In this document: piece after piece, positions 51,933-63,110 of the stretch
How positions within the stretch are numbered: the first letter of the stretch is position 1
How the letters are laid out: each line of letters begins with the position of its first letter
Origin: Colocasia esculenta
Lineage: Eukaryota; Streptophyta; Magnoliopsida; Alismatales; Araceae
Length of the DNA stretch: 64,000 nucleotides
Direction of reading: 5' to 3'
Assembly: GCA_014218235.1 (NCBI GenBank)
Contig: CM024766.1
Location: forward strand, 50,867,359 to 50,931,358
The notes under the pieces: generated by a model
What the model was told of the DNA's origin: nothing
What the model saw: only the letters and a program-made list of their open reading frames with translations
Database searches by the model: none
Translations under genes and position numbers: made by a program

Positions 51933-53310
51933 TGAATTCCAGACCAGACTTCAATGAAGATGCACATGGAAATCTTATGTTTCATAATAGGTTGTGTATA
52001 CCGGATAATCCAGAAATTAAGAAGCAAATATTAGAAGAAGCTCATAGGTCACATTATACTATCCATCCGCGAGCTGTCAAAATGTACCAGGACTTAAAGA
52101 AAAATTTCTCGTGGTGTAACATGAAGAAAGAAATTGTGAACTTCATAGCTAGATGTTTAACATGTCAGAAAATCAAGGCAGAATACCATAAACCTGTAGG
52201 AAAATTAAAACCTCTTGAGGTACCAGAATGGAAATGGGATAGTGTCAGTATGGAATTTATTGTGGGATTACCAGAACTCGTAGTGGATACGATGCAATAT
52301 GGGTAATAATTGATCAACTTACAAAGTCAGCCAACTTCTTGGCGATTAAAACAAGATGGTCAGTCAATATATTAGCAGCTCTATACTTGAAAGAAATTGT
52401 TCGACTGCATGGAATCCTAAAAGACATCATTTCTGATAGAGATGCAAGGTTTACATCACATTTCTAGAGGGAACTACAAGAGGCCTTAGGAACCAAGCTG
52501 AAGTTTAGTACTACATTTCATCTTCAACCCGATGGACAAACGGAACAAGTAAATCAAATTTTTGAGGATATGTGTCGGGCATGCATTCTAGAATTTGGAA
52601 ATGACTAGAGTAATCATTTAGAAATTATGTAGTTTGCTTATAATAACAACTATCAGTCTACTATTCAAATGGCACCATTTGAAGCGTTATATAGCCAGCA
52701 GTGTAGATCACCACTATGTTGGGTGGAATTGAAAGAAACACATATTCTTGGACCCGAAATGATCCAAGAAATAATAGAAATTATTAAGTTGGTGCAAGAT
52801 CGAATGAAAGCCTCCCAAGACTGACAGAAAAGTTATGATGATCGACGAAGAAGAGAGCTGAAATTTCAACAAGGTGATAATGTGTTTCTAAAGTATCACC
52901 CCGAAGGGGAATTAAGAGATTGGAATCAAAGGTAAATTGAGTCCCAGATACATTGGACCGTTCGAGATATTGAAGAAAGTTGGAGAGATGACATACCAAC
53001 TGGCACTTCCACCTCAGTATCCAATATATGACATCTTTCACGTGTCAATGTTGAGGAAATATGTGTACGATCTAGAGCATATTATTGAATATTAGAATCT
53101 GGATGTAAAGAAAACTTGGCTTATGAAGAAAGACCTGTACAAATCCTCGACTGAAAGATCAAGCAACTACGGAACAAGGAAGTCCCATTATTAAAGATTC
53201 AGTGGAATAAGCGAGGACAAGAAGAAGAAACATGGGAACTGGAGGATGCCATCAAAACCAAGTATCTGGAATTATTTACAAGTCAGTATTAATTGTCATT
53301 GCACTCTTAC
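51933..53310 (+). pseudogene. pol: Gypsy Z integrase and chromodomain
   Basis: The frame 51977-52306 has the HHCC zinc domain (EEAHRSHYTIHPRAVKMYQD, then ARCLTCQKIKAEYH) and the core start WDSVSMEFIVGLP, where the family's catalytic Asp is Glu. Later, in other frames, come ISDRDARFTSHF and DGQTEQVNQIFEDM with the second Asp and the Glu. The C-terminus has KSYDDRRRRELKFQQGDNVF, then a chromodomain (PVQILD, KIKQLRNKEVPLLKIQW, EEETWELEDAI, with the W-E cage retained). It ends at TAA about 53290. Seven or more stops or frameshifts. Confidence 0.88.
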
Positions 53311-53337
53311 TTGTTAAATTTGGAGAACCAAATTTTC

Positions 53338-53353
53338 TTTAGTGGAGGAGGGT
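53338..53353 (+). promoter_or_regulatory. Polypurine tract of Gypsy Z
   Basis: TTTAGTGGAGGAGGGT directly precedes the 3' LTR start TGTAACGGCCCCG at 53354. Confidence 0.8.
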
Positions 53354-54299
53354 TGTAACGGCCCCGAAATTTTAATTGTTAGAAAATTTTGAGTAATTTG
53401 ATTGTTAAACATAGCCACTATCATGAGATGTAATTAACTTTAATTTAGGATTAATTGGTAATAATTAATATTATTTCAGTGTCATACTCAGAGGTGCGCA
53501 CTCCGACAGGGTGACACCTGAGTTCTGTAATGAAAATGAAATCTGAGAACATCATAATTTCCCGAAAAATGTACTGATAATAAAAATAAAATATCTAGAA
53601 TTGCTGACATGCGGATTTCAAGATTAAACCGACGCAACTATTTTTCGGGCAATTTTTGCTGGGCGAAAAAGTAAATTCTAAAAGTTTAACTAAAATTACC
53701 ATAATTTGTAAAACTATTCATTAGCTATGGTTGAAATTTCAACTTGTTTGAACATCATTTGGACATATAAACATAGGGTTAAATGGGCCAGCTAAATTAT
53801 CATCTAATTACGGTAACTATTTTCTTGGATTAATAGTTGCTTACGTATTGGAAGCAAAGTAAGCCACGTCACTTGGATAGAAGACTTACACGTTATACCT
53901 TATGTGTAAGCTTTGAGGCTTGCATGGTAAACATGTAAGCTGTGAAAACCAAATGGTTTTTACAGCAACACATGGGGGGTTGACGTGCCATCGTGCATGG
54001 AAATCTGGACAGTTATAAAAACCACCCTTTACCTATTGTGTGAATTTTTCCACTTCTTGCACCTGCTCCTTTCTTGCTCCTTACTGCTGGAGCTATTGCT
54101 GCTGGAGTTACTGCTGCTTCTGCCGTAGGTGCTACAGTGTTTGTTGTGATTCCTGTTGCTGCTACTTGTACAATGACACCTACTGTAGCTGCTACATCTG
54201 CAGTTCTCCTGCTTCTTCTTCCTATTTCTGTAGACTTCTACATTGAGGAAAAGAAGGACCTTTACTCCTTCCAATCATGTAGGATTCCTTCTTACCTAT
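53354..54299 (+). repeat. 3' LTR of Gypsy Z, 5' part
   Basis: It starts TGTAACGGCCCCG and matches the first ~950 bp of the solo LTR at 42577, including AGAGGTGCGCACTCC and the TATA box (TATAAAA at 54014-54020). It is interrupted at 54300 by LTR H. The Cys-rich frames at 54040-54304 are a by-product of GCTGCTG/TGCTCC repeats. Confidence 0.85.
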
Positions 54300-55950
54300 T
54301 GTGACGGTCCTCGCCGTTCAGACCCGTTAACCTAATAACAAGCCCAACTTGAGTCTGCCTCCCGCAAACGGGCCAGAGCCTCGCAAGGGATATCAAACCA
54401 TGAGTCCGTAGAAATATAAAGGAACTCGCTCAAATATTCATAAGATCTACCAATCTCAAAAATATTTACATGAAATATACATAGCTATAGTACAACTGTA
54501 ACCGAACTACAACAGAACCTGGGCATACCCCGAGGTGAACAACAGAAAAGTAAAATTACACTGCCGGTGGTGCTGACCCTCCACTGGACGATGGGCGCGA
54601 AATCTCCTGATCTCCCTCACCTGGTAGGAGGTAGGGGTGAGCCTCTCGAGTCACTGGCGCAGTAGGGAAACTCCCTAGAAACCGAGCAAACCAACACAGG
54701 TAGCAAAGCAGGAAATGCTACACTAACAATTTATAATATTATTTAGTAGGATATAAGACTTTAAGTACCACTTACATTTGCTGCTTAACAGGGATCGACG
54801 TAAATAAATAAACAGCAAAACCAAACAGGTGTACGAGCAACTGTAGAGAAATGCCACACTCGGGCCACGTCAACTAGTTCGCGACACCAATTACTGACCC
54901 GGACAAACAACACAGAACTACCCCTCAGTCTCGCAGCCACGGACGTAAGGTCCAGCTACCGCTCCACTAAACAAGTACAAAGAACTGTGGAGTCCAACTA
55001 AACCACCACAACCTACAAGTCACACACCTCGCAGGCCCCTGCCTGGCACCTTTAGGGACTCTGGCCCGAGCTCCATAAAGTGAGGCACTGGAAAACAGGA
55101 CTAGCTGGGGCCCAGTACGTCAACTGGTGTCCGTCTCCCCCAACTACGAGCGCGCTACAAGTGACAGTACAACAAACTCTCTCTAGTCACTGTCCTACTG
55201 CCGTCTTTCCCTCAGCCGGACGTACTACTCAGCATAGGAGTGAGGATGTCAAGGAAGACGACAAGACCTCATCGGTACCCAATATCGGGACAAGCCTGAG
55301 CACTCACGTGCCTGGCTCACACAAAACCTGGGGCTCCCAACTGAAGAGGTATCCACGGAAGGTGTCAAACTACACGCCACATACATAGAAACTACGTGCA
55401 CATCGCACAAGCCACGTGAAACCTCCACGTAAACCACGTGAACACCATATAAACCACACACCATACGCTCCCTGAGCGTAGAGAGAGTGCTAATGCACCT
55501 CTTACTATCATCATATAACACAACTACGCTAAACGGATAATCATACACTTACATGCATTCTCGGATAACAGCTTTCGGCTGCTGTCGCGACAGGGTGTAG
55601 GGTAGCCTACAGAACGCGACGACACGATAGGTCTCATTCTGAATGCGACGTATCGAGGTGTCGCGTGACCTGGTCGCGACGCCAAGGGTCGTCGCCTTAG
55701 CAGGTGCGATCCCTAATCCGAAATCCATCATCCATCACGGATCACACCAAACTCTTTAGAACCAACGGTTTTCATTCCATTTTCATGCTTTAATGTGTTC
55801 CTACACATGTTATCTAAGGTTTAGAAAGCAGGAAACACATTATCCACATCACACGAACGATCCACAGATCAAACCACTGGAAATCTCCCTACCTTTGCGA
55901 AGAACGCGAAGAACGAAGCTCGTACGACGTTTCTGAAGGATCGAGAAATG
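54300..55950 (-). repeat. LTR H fragment
   Basis: It begins TGTGACGGTCCTCGCC at 54300 inside LTR Z and reaches the Copia 2 LTR near 55950. On the minus strand the text CTCACCCCTACCTCCTACCA then GGTGAGGGAGATCAGG resembles the late part of Gypsy LTRs, so I read it as minus-oriented, ending GGACCGTCACA. TCGCGAC words recur at 55575-55700. The frames at 55080-55548 overlap on both strands and have no match. No far end was found. Confidence 0.6.
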
Positions 55951-57566
55951 GTGAGGACAAGATCTAGAAGGGGGGTTGAATAGATCTAGGCCTACTAATG
56001 CGGAAGCTTAACAATTTTTAAAAACTCTTGAATCAGAGGCAAATTGAAAAATAGATTTCACAAATCTGAAGATAAATTGAGTGAGTTGTGCAAACGGAGT
56101 GTGAGAACAAATTGATTAGATGAATTCAAGCGATCCTATGCATGCATCTAACGAAGGATAAATTCAAACCACAATCAGATCAATGGACAGAGATTTTTAG
56201 GTGGTTCGAAAAACACCATGTGATTCCTACATCCACCCCTCACACAGTGAGGATCCACTAATCAACCTGGGTACAACACACCCACTGGAGCCTGACAACT
56301 CCAACCACCTGAGTTTACAACTCACACAAACTCTAGAGTAAGACTACTCTAGAACTTTGAGTAAGACTGCTTAACTACAACTTGAGTACGACGACTCAAA
56401 ACCACTGAGCACGACGGCTCACAAACAACTTGCTAGAAAAACAGAAGACTAGATCCTCTAGCAACAGATCTAGTCCAACAAGAGTTAATTCATGAGACTC
56501 ATGCAACAACCCATGCACAATCTCAGAATCACTCAGAAGAGAAAAGGAAAATGAGATTGTATTGATAAGCTTTTCTCTTCAGATGTACTCCCTTGTAGAA
56601 GGTCAATTGTGAAGAGCTTTGATCTCTGGAAGTTCCTGGACGATGCTCTGCAATCTGATCTTCAGGATCTTCCTTGAATTCTTCAAAGAGTCGGCTTCTA
56701 CTTGATCTGCTTCCTTGAGGTGATCCAATTGCTCTTCAACGATCAATTTCCACTTCTCATGCTTGAACAGATGAGAATTTGGCTTGAGGAAGCACTAGGA
56801 ATACAAGAACAGGGAGAGAAAACCTTCTAGCCGCCAAGGGAGTTCTGGGAGGCTCTGAAAGGGTTCTTGCATGTTGGATGCCAATAGGAGGGTATTTATA
56901 CCCCTAATAGTCCAAGTGTACCCTTGGGGGGTCGTGGGCACACGATCCAAGGCTAATCCAACAATTCCCTAGGGTGCCACGTGTCCAGGACAAAATTTAA
57001 GTCACAGAGATTCCGGAGTGTGTCGACCTGCCATAGGATGTGTCGACACACTGTCCCAGACTGGCAAATCAATTCCCTGGGAGAGGCATCTAGTGTCGAC
57101 CTGATATCATCTCGTGTCGACCTGCGTAGCCATCTGAAAAATAGGCCTTCTAGGGAAGCTCTCTAGTGTCGACACCATCTGGTTAGTGTCGACCTGAGAT
57201 AGTAGCCTGTTAACATTTTCTCTGGGATCTGTCTCTAGTGTCGACCTGCCCTGGTCTAGTGTCGACACTAGATGACCATTTCTTCATCTTTTGCCTTAGG
57301 GCTTGGAGCATTGTGTCGACACCAGTGTGAGGTGTGTCGACACCACCCTTGCAATAAATGTTTGTCCCTGAGAAATAAACACATAAATCATTAGTTAAAT
57401 ATATTCTCATGAATATGAATGATAAATGTGCTTGGAAACATGCTTTTTGAATATTGTTATTTCAGGTGTGATGCATTTCACATGTTCCAATTATTATGCA
57501 TTAAAATCACAACTTGTCATCATCAAAATGTGAGGAGAAATAATTATATTCACACTCAACCCAACA
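55951..57566 (-). repeat. 3' LTR of Copia 2 (SIRE-like)
   Basis: On the minus strand it starts TGTTGGGTTGAG at 57566 after a purine tract (AAAAAGGGGGAGA) and ends near 55951 (CTTGTCCTCA). It carries the GTCGAC palindrome module at 57015-57345 and a CACACA/CTCCAACCACC-rich low end resembling 14840-15312. The 5' LTR is outside the window, so no duplication can be checked. Confidence 0.8.
57015..57345 (+). repeat. Paired GTCGAC palindrome module in the Copia 2 LTR
   Basis: About ten GTGTCGACAC or GTGTCGACCTG words lie in pairs, with spacers CACTGTCCCAGACTGGC and GGGATCTGTCTCTAG. The run TTCATCTTTTGCCTTAGG then GCTTGGAGCATTGTGTCGAC matches 24930-24970 of LTR G nearly base for base. Confidence 0.9.
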
Positions 57567-58036
57567 ATCTCCCCCTTTTTGATGATGGCAACATCAAATT
57601 CAATATGGAAGTAGAAAGTTTCAATGAAATGTGATTTTAAGCATTTTCATTTCCTTTTATTCATACTTGTCAAGGACCTTTGAACAATTTTAGTGACATT
57701 TGAAAGTTGCACACATGAAAGATACAATGTTACTAGAAATAAGCTATTTTGACACAAAAGTCAAGCAGCTTGACAAGCATTCATCACATTCACATTCATT
57801 CAAAGAGTTTTCAATCACATTGAAGACACAAAGGTTTCTATTATTTCATTCAAAAAGATATGAACATTACAATCTTCAAAAAACATTTAAAAAGGACATT
57901 ACAATTTCTTGCTATCTTCTCCCCCTTTGACATCATCAAAAAAATTACATTAATGGGGAGGAGGAGGAGGAGGAGGATGGGTACAAGATGGTCTCAATAT
58001 CTGTGAGTCTCTTTTCCATTGAAGTCAAACTGAACT
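57567..58036 (-). promoter_or_regulatory. Copia 2 polypurine tract and 3' untranslated region
   Basis: A purine tract AAAAAGGGGGAGA (minus strand) lies at 57569-57581 beside the LTR. A second GGGGGAG tract lies at about 57918-57926. Between them the sequence is AT-rich with no coding hallmark. Confidence 0.6.
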
Positions 58037-58774
58037 TCATTTGAGCTTGGATAGTTGAGAGTCTTGTATGTAAAATTGTTCCATTCTCTCTGAGTTCTCT
58101 GACATTGTAGCTTGAAGGGCACTGAAATCAGTTGACATATGCTGTGAAGATGAAGAGGAACCAGCTGACCAACCATGTCTATTCAAAACTTTGAATTCCT
58201 TTTTAAGATCAGACATTTCTTCATCAATATGAGCAGAGAAGTTCTTCATGTTCTCAATGTCATCTACCAGATGAGCAAAAGACAGTCTTGTCTCATATCT
58301 GAGAGAGAGTTTCTTTGGTGTTGAAGACATCAGCTTGGGAATTTGCCAAAATTCCCTTCAGAACTGTTTCCAACTCTTCTTGATGCTCTTTCAGTTCAAT
58401 AGAAGCATCTCCCAATGTTCCAATCAATCTGTTGAATCTTTGCACTGCATGATCAGAAGCTGCTTTTTGCTCAATAAATTTGGCAGACATAGTGTTCTCC
58501 AACCTCTATACCCTCAACTCAAAAGTTTCTGACATTGTTTGAATGGAGGTGTTCAAGGCATCAAATTTGTCATTTAGAAAAGTGCAACTCTGGTGGAACA
58601 GAAGGTCCACCAAAGGATGTGGAGGCTTGAACTTGAGGTGGTGGAGAAAAAGATGGAATTTCTATGTCAGGGTTCAGGAGGGCTGAAGTTGAGGTGAAAG
58701 TGGGGCATTAAGGGGTACATCAACTTCATCTATAACATGAGGCTGATCCTCATTCACTGGAGGCTGGTCCTCAT
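58037..58774 (-). pseudogene. Coiled-coil C-terminal part of the Copia 2 env-like ORF
   Basis: Minus-strand frames 58293-58502 and 58037-58330 are rich in heptad-like hydrophobic spacing (FIEQKAASDHAVQRFNRLIG, ELKEHQEELETVLKGIL, MKNFSAHIDEEMSDLKKEFK). They continue the env-like frame after a stop at 58775. The repeated phrase EDQPP continues across that stop as NEDQPPVNEDQP. A frameshift near 58315 separates the two pieces. Confidence 0.6.
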
Positions 58775-59911
58775 TTACTGGAGGCTGTCCCTCTGAGCTG
58801 GAGGCTGATCTTCTTGCACTCGAGGCTGATCCTCTTGAACTACAGGGGCCTCTACTATGACTGGCCCTCTCCTGACTTGGTCACCCACAATCCTAAAGCC
58901 CATGAACTTTTGAACATGCTTGAAACAAAAAATGTTGGACTTAGGAATTTTCTGGGACTTTTCATTCTCAAGTGACACACCAAAGTGTTTAAAGACTTGA
59001 GTCAAAAGGGCTGCATAAGGAAGTGATCTATTCAAATCTGCCCTAGTTGTCTCAGATATTATCTGGTACATTATGACATGGAGATTGACATTTATGTCCT
59101 TGCTCATGCAGTAAAGCAGAAATCTTTGGATGTCTGTGAGTCTGTCTCCCCCACCACCTTGAGGTGTTATGATAGTGGTGAGGATATGATGGGTAAGCTT
59201 CAACACAGGTGGAAAAGTGTTGGTGTTGAATTTAGTGACATGTGTTTGCTTGAGATCAGACTCATCTGCCTGCAATCCAGTCAAGATGGTATAGGCTTCA
59301 TGAAGGTTGAACTCAAAATTATGGTAATCAGCTCCTTCATCTGGAATTTTGAATATGGTGGCTGCTAGGTATGTAGGCAAATCAATATCAATTCTTTTAA
59401 CCTTTGACTTGTAACCATCATCAGTGCATTCCAAATGCTGATAGAATTCCTGGACAAGTCTAGGGTATATGATGCGAAATTCTGAGATGAAGGATTGCCA
59501 TGACTGAAACTTGAAGAAGTTTATGACCTCAGGAAAAGCAGCATTCAATTCACTGTCCTCTAAATCCACAGTCCTAGGTTTCAAAATGGTCTTCCCTGCA
59601 CTAAGTGGTTTGGAAGGAGTTGCCTTAGAAGGCTGGGAAGACTCAGAGGATGAAGAGAATGACTGGTCAGAGACTTCAGGAGAAGAAACCAAAATCTTCC
59701 TCCTAGGGTATGCAGACCCTCTACCTCGACCAGAAGAGGATGTCCTACCTGTCTTAGCAGACGACGGTGATACAGATGAAGGGCCTAGCTGCTCTGCAGG
59801 GTCATGGCGCCTTTTGGTTCTCCTTTCAGTAGGAGGATCATTGTCCGCCGGAATGGGCCTTGCCGTAGCCCTGGATCTTGCTCCACGGTGAGGGGCCTGC
59901 TTGTGGGCCAT
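58775..59911 (-). CDS. Env-like / plant-transposon-type ORF of Copia 2, main part
   Basis: The open frame extends to 60013, but the ATG at 59911 (MAHKQAPHRGARSRATARP) begins the basic, Ser/Pro-rich N-terminus expected for this ORF and is my preferred start. After ~125 disordered residues comes a folded domain: FFKFQSWQSFISEFRIIYPR, LVQEFYQHL, a YLAATIFKIP strand-like block, LTDIQRFLLYCMSKDINVNL and NRSLPYAALLTQVFKHFGVS. The tail has (V)QEDQP repeats. Position 3' of RNase H is where SIRE elements carry an env-like gene, but I see no signal peptide or membrane segment. The same fold is recognisable in Copia 1. Role unknown. Confidence 0.75.
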   Translation of the reverse strand: MAHKQAPHRGARSRATARPIPADNDPPTERRTKRRHDPAEQLGPSSVSPSSAKTGRTSSSGRGRGSAYPRRKILVSSPEVSDQSFSSSSESSQPSKATPSKPLSAGKTILKPRTVDLEDSELNAAFPEVINFFKFQSWQSFISEFRIIYPRLVQEFYQHLECTDDGYKSKVKRIDIDLPTYLAATIFKIPDEGADYHNFEFNLHEAYTILTGLQADESDLKQTHVTKFNTNTFPPVLKLTHHILTTIITPQGGGGDRLTDIQRFLLYCMSKDINVNLHVIMYQIISETTRADLNRSLPYAALLTQVFKHFGVSLENEKSQKIPKSNIFCFKHVQKFMGFRIVGDQVRRGPVIVEAPVVQEDQPRVQEDQPPAQRDSLQ

Positions 59912-60013
59912 GGAAACAAGATGGAATGGAATAAGAAAGGATGGAGAGTGAGGAATGAGAGAAGAATGACAGGGATGGATTGGAGGGGAAGAGATGGAAG
60001 AAGATGGATTCAA

Positions 60014-61639
60014 AGCCTGCCGGATTCAAAGAAGAGGACGGCCATCGGGTCGACCTGGAGAAGAAAAGGGTTTTAGGGTAAGCTACCCCGCAGGAACACC
60101 AAATCCTTAACCGGCGCCCACGGCGAAAATGACTCTGGAAGGGGGTCAGTGTCGACACTAGAGGAGGTGAGTGTCGACCTGAGCTAAAGTGTGTCGACAC
60201 GAGATGTAGGTAGTGTCGACCTGGCCTGATGAAAAATTGAGATTTGAGTATGGAAAAATGTTGTGAGCTTTCGGGATATCTTTATAATGATAAGCAATGG
60301 GTGGAATAATCATTTCAAGGATTTTTACGAGGCTAAAAAATTCATTTGTTATATTTTTGAAAAAGTTCAACACAGTTCAAGTTTTACACAATATCCAACA
60401 GGATATGAGCATTCAGTGACTTGAGTCATTAAAATGATGATTTGAGGGATATAATACATTTAACAATACTACACACTACCATATTCTTCAAGTCCAAAGA
60501 AATAAAAACATCCTTTAGACTGAAATCAAGTGTGTTGAAAGTAAACAACCTTTTTTTTTAAAAACTTGATGATGGATAAGAATGATTCTTTTAAACAATT
60601 CTCCAATGATACACACATTTTTTTTGAAACAAATATCAAATGAGATAATCTTGTTCACTCAAGAACTAATGCTTTTCACACACTATAGTCCTGGATACTG
60701 AAGATTTATCCATTATCAAGTCTCAAAGGGGTAAATGATGACCTTTTGACATGAAAATATACATTTTTTAGACGCCAATATTTCCAGTTACTCAGTCATC
60801 ATCAAAAAAATGGGCATATTTATTTTGCTTTGCATTTTTTTTTTTTGAACCCTTTGAACAGAGATAGCATTAGTGCCTCATGACATACATGTCACTTCAT
60901 TCATTGTGAAGGTGTGCAGTTTCTCAGCACATGTGCCATTGCTCTGTTGAATTGACAAATTTTGGAGAGTTTTTGACAAAAAAGACATTCTATATCCAAC
61001 ATCAGTTGCAAACAAAAACATGTTTAAATTCAAGGCACACATTATCCTTCAGTCTTTGAAAGAAATATGAATTTCTATAGTTTTGAAGAATATATGTGAG
61101 AGTTGACAAATGAATATAGTAGATCACTCAAAGGATCATTTTGAGACTCTAGACACCTGAATGAGGACATCATGCAAGGAAATTGATGTAATGCAAGAAA
61201 AGTTTTGAATTTTTGAAAGACATGACTAGTGAATCTCTAGCTCCCCTAAGATGAGGATTTCAACCATTTTTCATCAGAATAGAGATATGCAAGTTTTTTG
61301 AAATAAAAAATAATTCTCTTTGAACAACAAAAGCTCCCCCTCAACAATTGCATATTCATTTCTTGGTACTTGGCGGAGACATATACTTTAGCATAGTGAA
61401 AGTGTCCAGACAAGCAGAACTTGTCCTTCTTCAAATCACCATTTGATATACCAAGAAGTTCAACACAATGTGAGTTGAAGAGTTCATTATCAAAAAGAAA
61501 TAGAAGTGAAATGGAGAGAGATATGATCAGTATGAATCAAGGAAGCAAATGAATATGATGATGTAAAGAACTCCCCCTCAGAAGATGCCTAACACTCAAC
61601 ACAATCCCCAAGAGAGAAATCAATAAAATAGACATTTAC
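60014..61639 (-). other. Spacer between Copia 2 RNase H and the env-like ORF
   Basis: AT-rich, non-coding, about 1.6 kb. Four GTGTCGAC words lie at 60148-60220, just 5' of the env-like start. Poly-A/T runs occur at 60551-60562 and 60836-60846. CT-rich purine-tract look-alikes (CTCCCCCTC) lie at 61334 and 61570. No gene was seen. Confidence 0.6.
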
Positions 61640-62274
61640 AAAGACCAAGTTCTCTCCTCAAAGAAGAGAATCTACTGTCAGGAAGGGGTTGGTGAAGATG
61701 TCAGCAATTGTTTTTCAGTTTCTATGAAGTGGAGTTCAAAGGATTTCTTTGCTACCTCATCTCTCAAGAAATGATGCCTAATTTCAATATGCTTGGTTCT
61801 GGAATGCTGAATGGGGTTCTTAGACAGATTTATTGCACTTGTGTTATCACATAGAATGGGAACACAACCTAAGTCTTGGTTATAATCAAGAAGTTGATGT
61901 TTCCCAAAGAATTTGAGTTCCACATCTACCTGCTGCAACATACTCAGCCTCTGCAGTTGACAGAGCAACTGAATGTTGCTTTTTAGAAGCCCAAGAAATT
62001 AGGCACCCACCTAAGTAAAACACAAGCCACTTGTGCTTTTCTATCTAATTTACATCAGCATAGTCAGCATCACAATAGGCAATCAAATCTAACTTGCAAT
62101 TAGCAGGATACCAAATTCCTAAATCACATGTTCCAACAAGATATTTGAAAATTCTTTTAACAGCTAACATGTGACTTTCTTTAGGATTTGATTGAAATCT
62201 AGCACACAAACACACACTAAACTGAATATTAGGTCTAGAAGTTGTAAGATAAAGTAGAGAACCAATCATACCTC
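61640..62274 (-). pseudogene. pol: RNase H of Copia 2
   Basis: 62045-62269 ends the RT (MIGSLLYLTTSRPNIQFSVC, then SHMLAVKRIFKYLVGTCDLG) and starts RNase H with LIAYCDADYADVN. 61678-61968 continues with VPILCDNTSAINLSKNPIQ, HSRTKHIEIRHHFLRDEVA and FELHFIETEKQL. A TEAEYVAA-like block lies between, in another frame (61940-62000). Stops at about 62044 and 61970. Confidence 0.87.
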
Positions 62275-63110
62275 TGTAGGTCTTTGGGTCTACTGACTTA
62301 CCAAGACAGTCTTCTTCTAGCTTAGCATTAATAGCAATTGGTGTGTTTGAATGCTTGAGGTTCTGAAAGTCAAACTTTTCAAAAGTTCCTTGACATACTT
62401 GGTTTGACTGATGAAGATTCCCTCATGTGTTTGGTTAACCTGCAATCCCAAGAAAAACTTTAGATCTCCCATTAACTCATTTCAAATTCATTTATCATTT
62501 GATTTGAAAATTCATTACATAGGCCTTTATTGGTTGATCCAAATATTATGTCATCAACATAAATTTGGACTGCAATTATTTGATTATTGACTATTTTTGT
62601 GAACAAAGTTTGATCAACATTTCCTCTAGAATATCATTTTTCAAGCAAAAAGGAACTCTAACGGTCATACCAAGCTCTTGGAGCCTGTTAAAGACCATAG
62701 AGAGCCTTATGAAGCTTGAAAACATGGTTAGGATGTTTTTCATTTTCAAATCCAGGAGGTTGTTCAACAAAAACATTTTCCTTGATATGTCCATTTAAGA
62801 ATGCACTTTTTACATCCATTTGATAAACTCTAAATTTCATGGAGGATGCAAAAGCAAGGAAAATCCTAACTGCTTCTAGTCTAGCTATAGGGGCATATGA
62901 TTCTTCAAAGTCAATTCCAAACTCTTGATTGTACCCCTTTGCAACTAGCCTAGCTTTATTTCTTATGACTTGACCATTCTCATTCAACTTATTTCTGAAA
63001 ACCCATCTAGTGCCAATGACTGTTTGGTCACTAGGTCTAGGTACTAATTCTCATACTTGATTTCTTTCAAATTGATGAAGTTCATCATGCATGGCATTAA
63101 TCCAATCAAA
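62275..63110 (-). pseudogene. pol: Reverse transcriptase of Copia 2
   Basis: 62688-62987 encodes NKARLVAKGYNQEFGIDFEE, SYAPIARLEAVRIFLAFAS, VYQMDVKSAFLNGHIKENVF and EQPPGFENEKHPNHVFKLHK. The catalytic IYVDDIIFGSTN lies at about 62530-62565 in another frame. The start of RT (WVFRNKLNENG) is near 63010. A TAG after LHKALYGL and frameshifts at about 62640 and 62480 break it. Confidence 0.87.

Noticed and set aside
54029..54304. Small Cys-rich and Ser/Asn-rich frames that could look like secreted peptides
   Set aside because: They come from TGCTGCT-like repeats in the Z LTR, next to its TATA box, and are on both strands.
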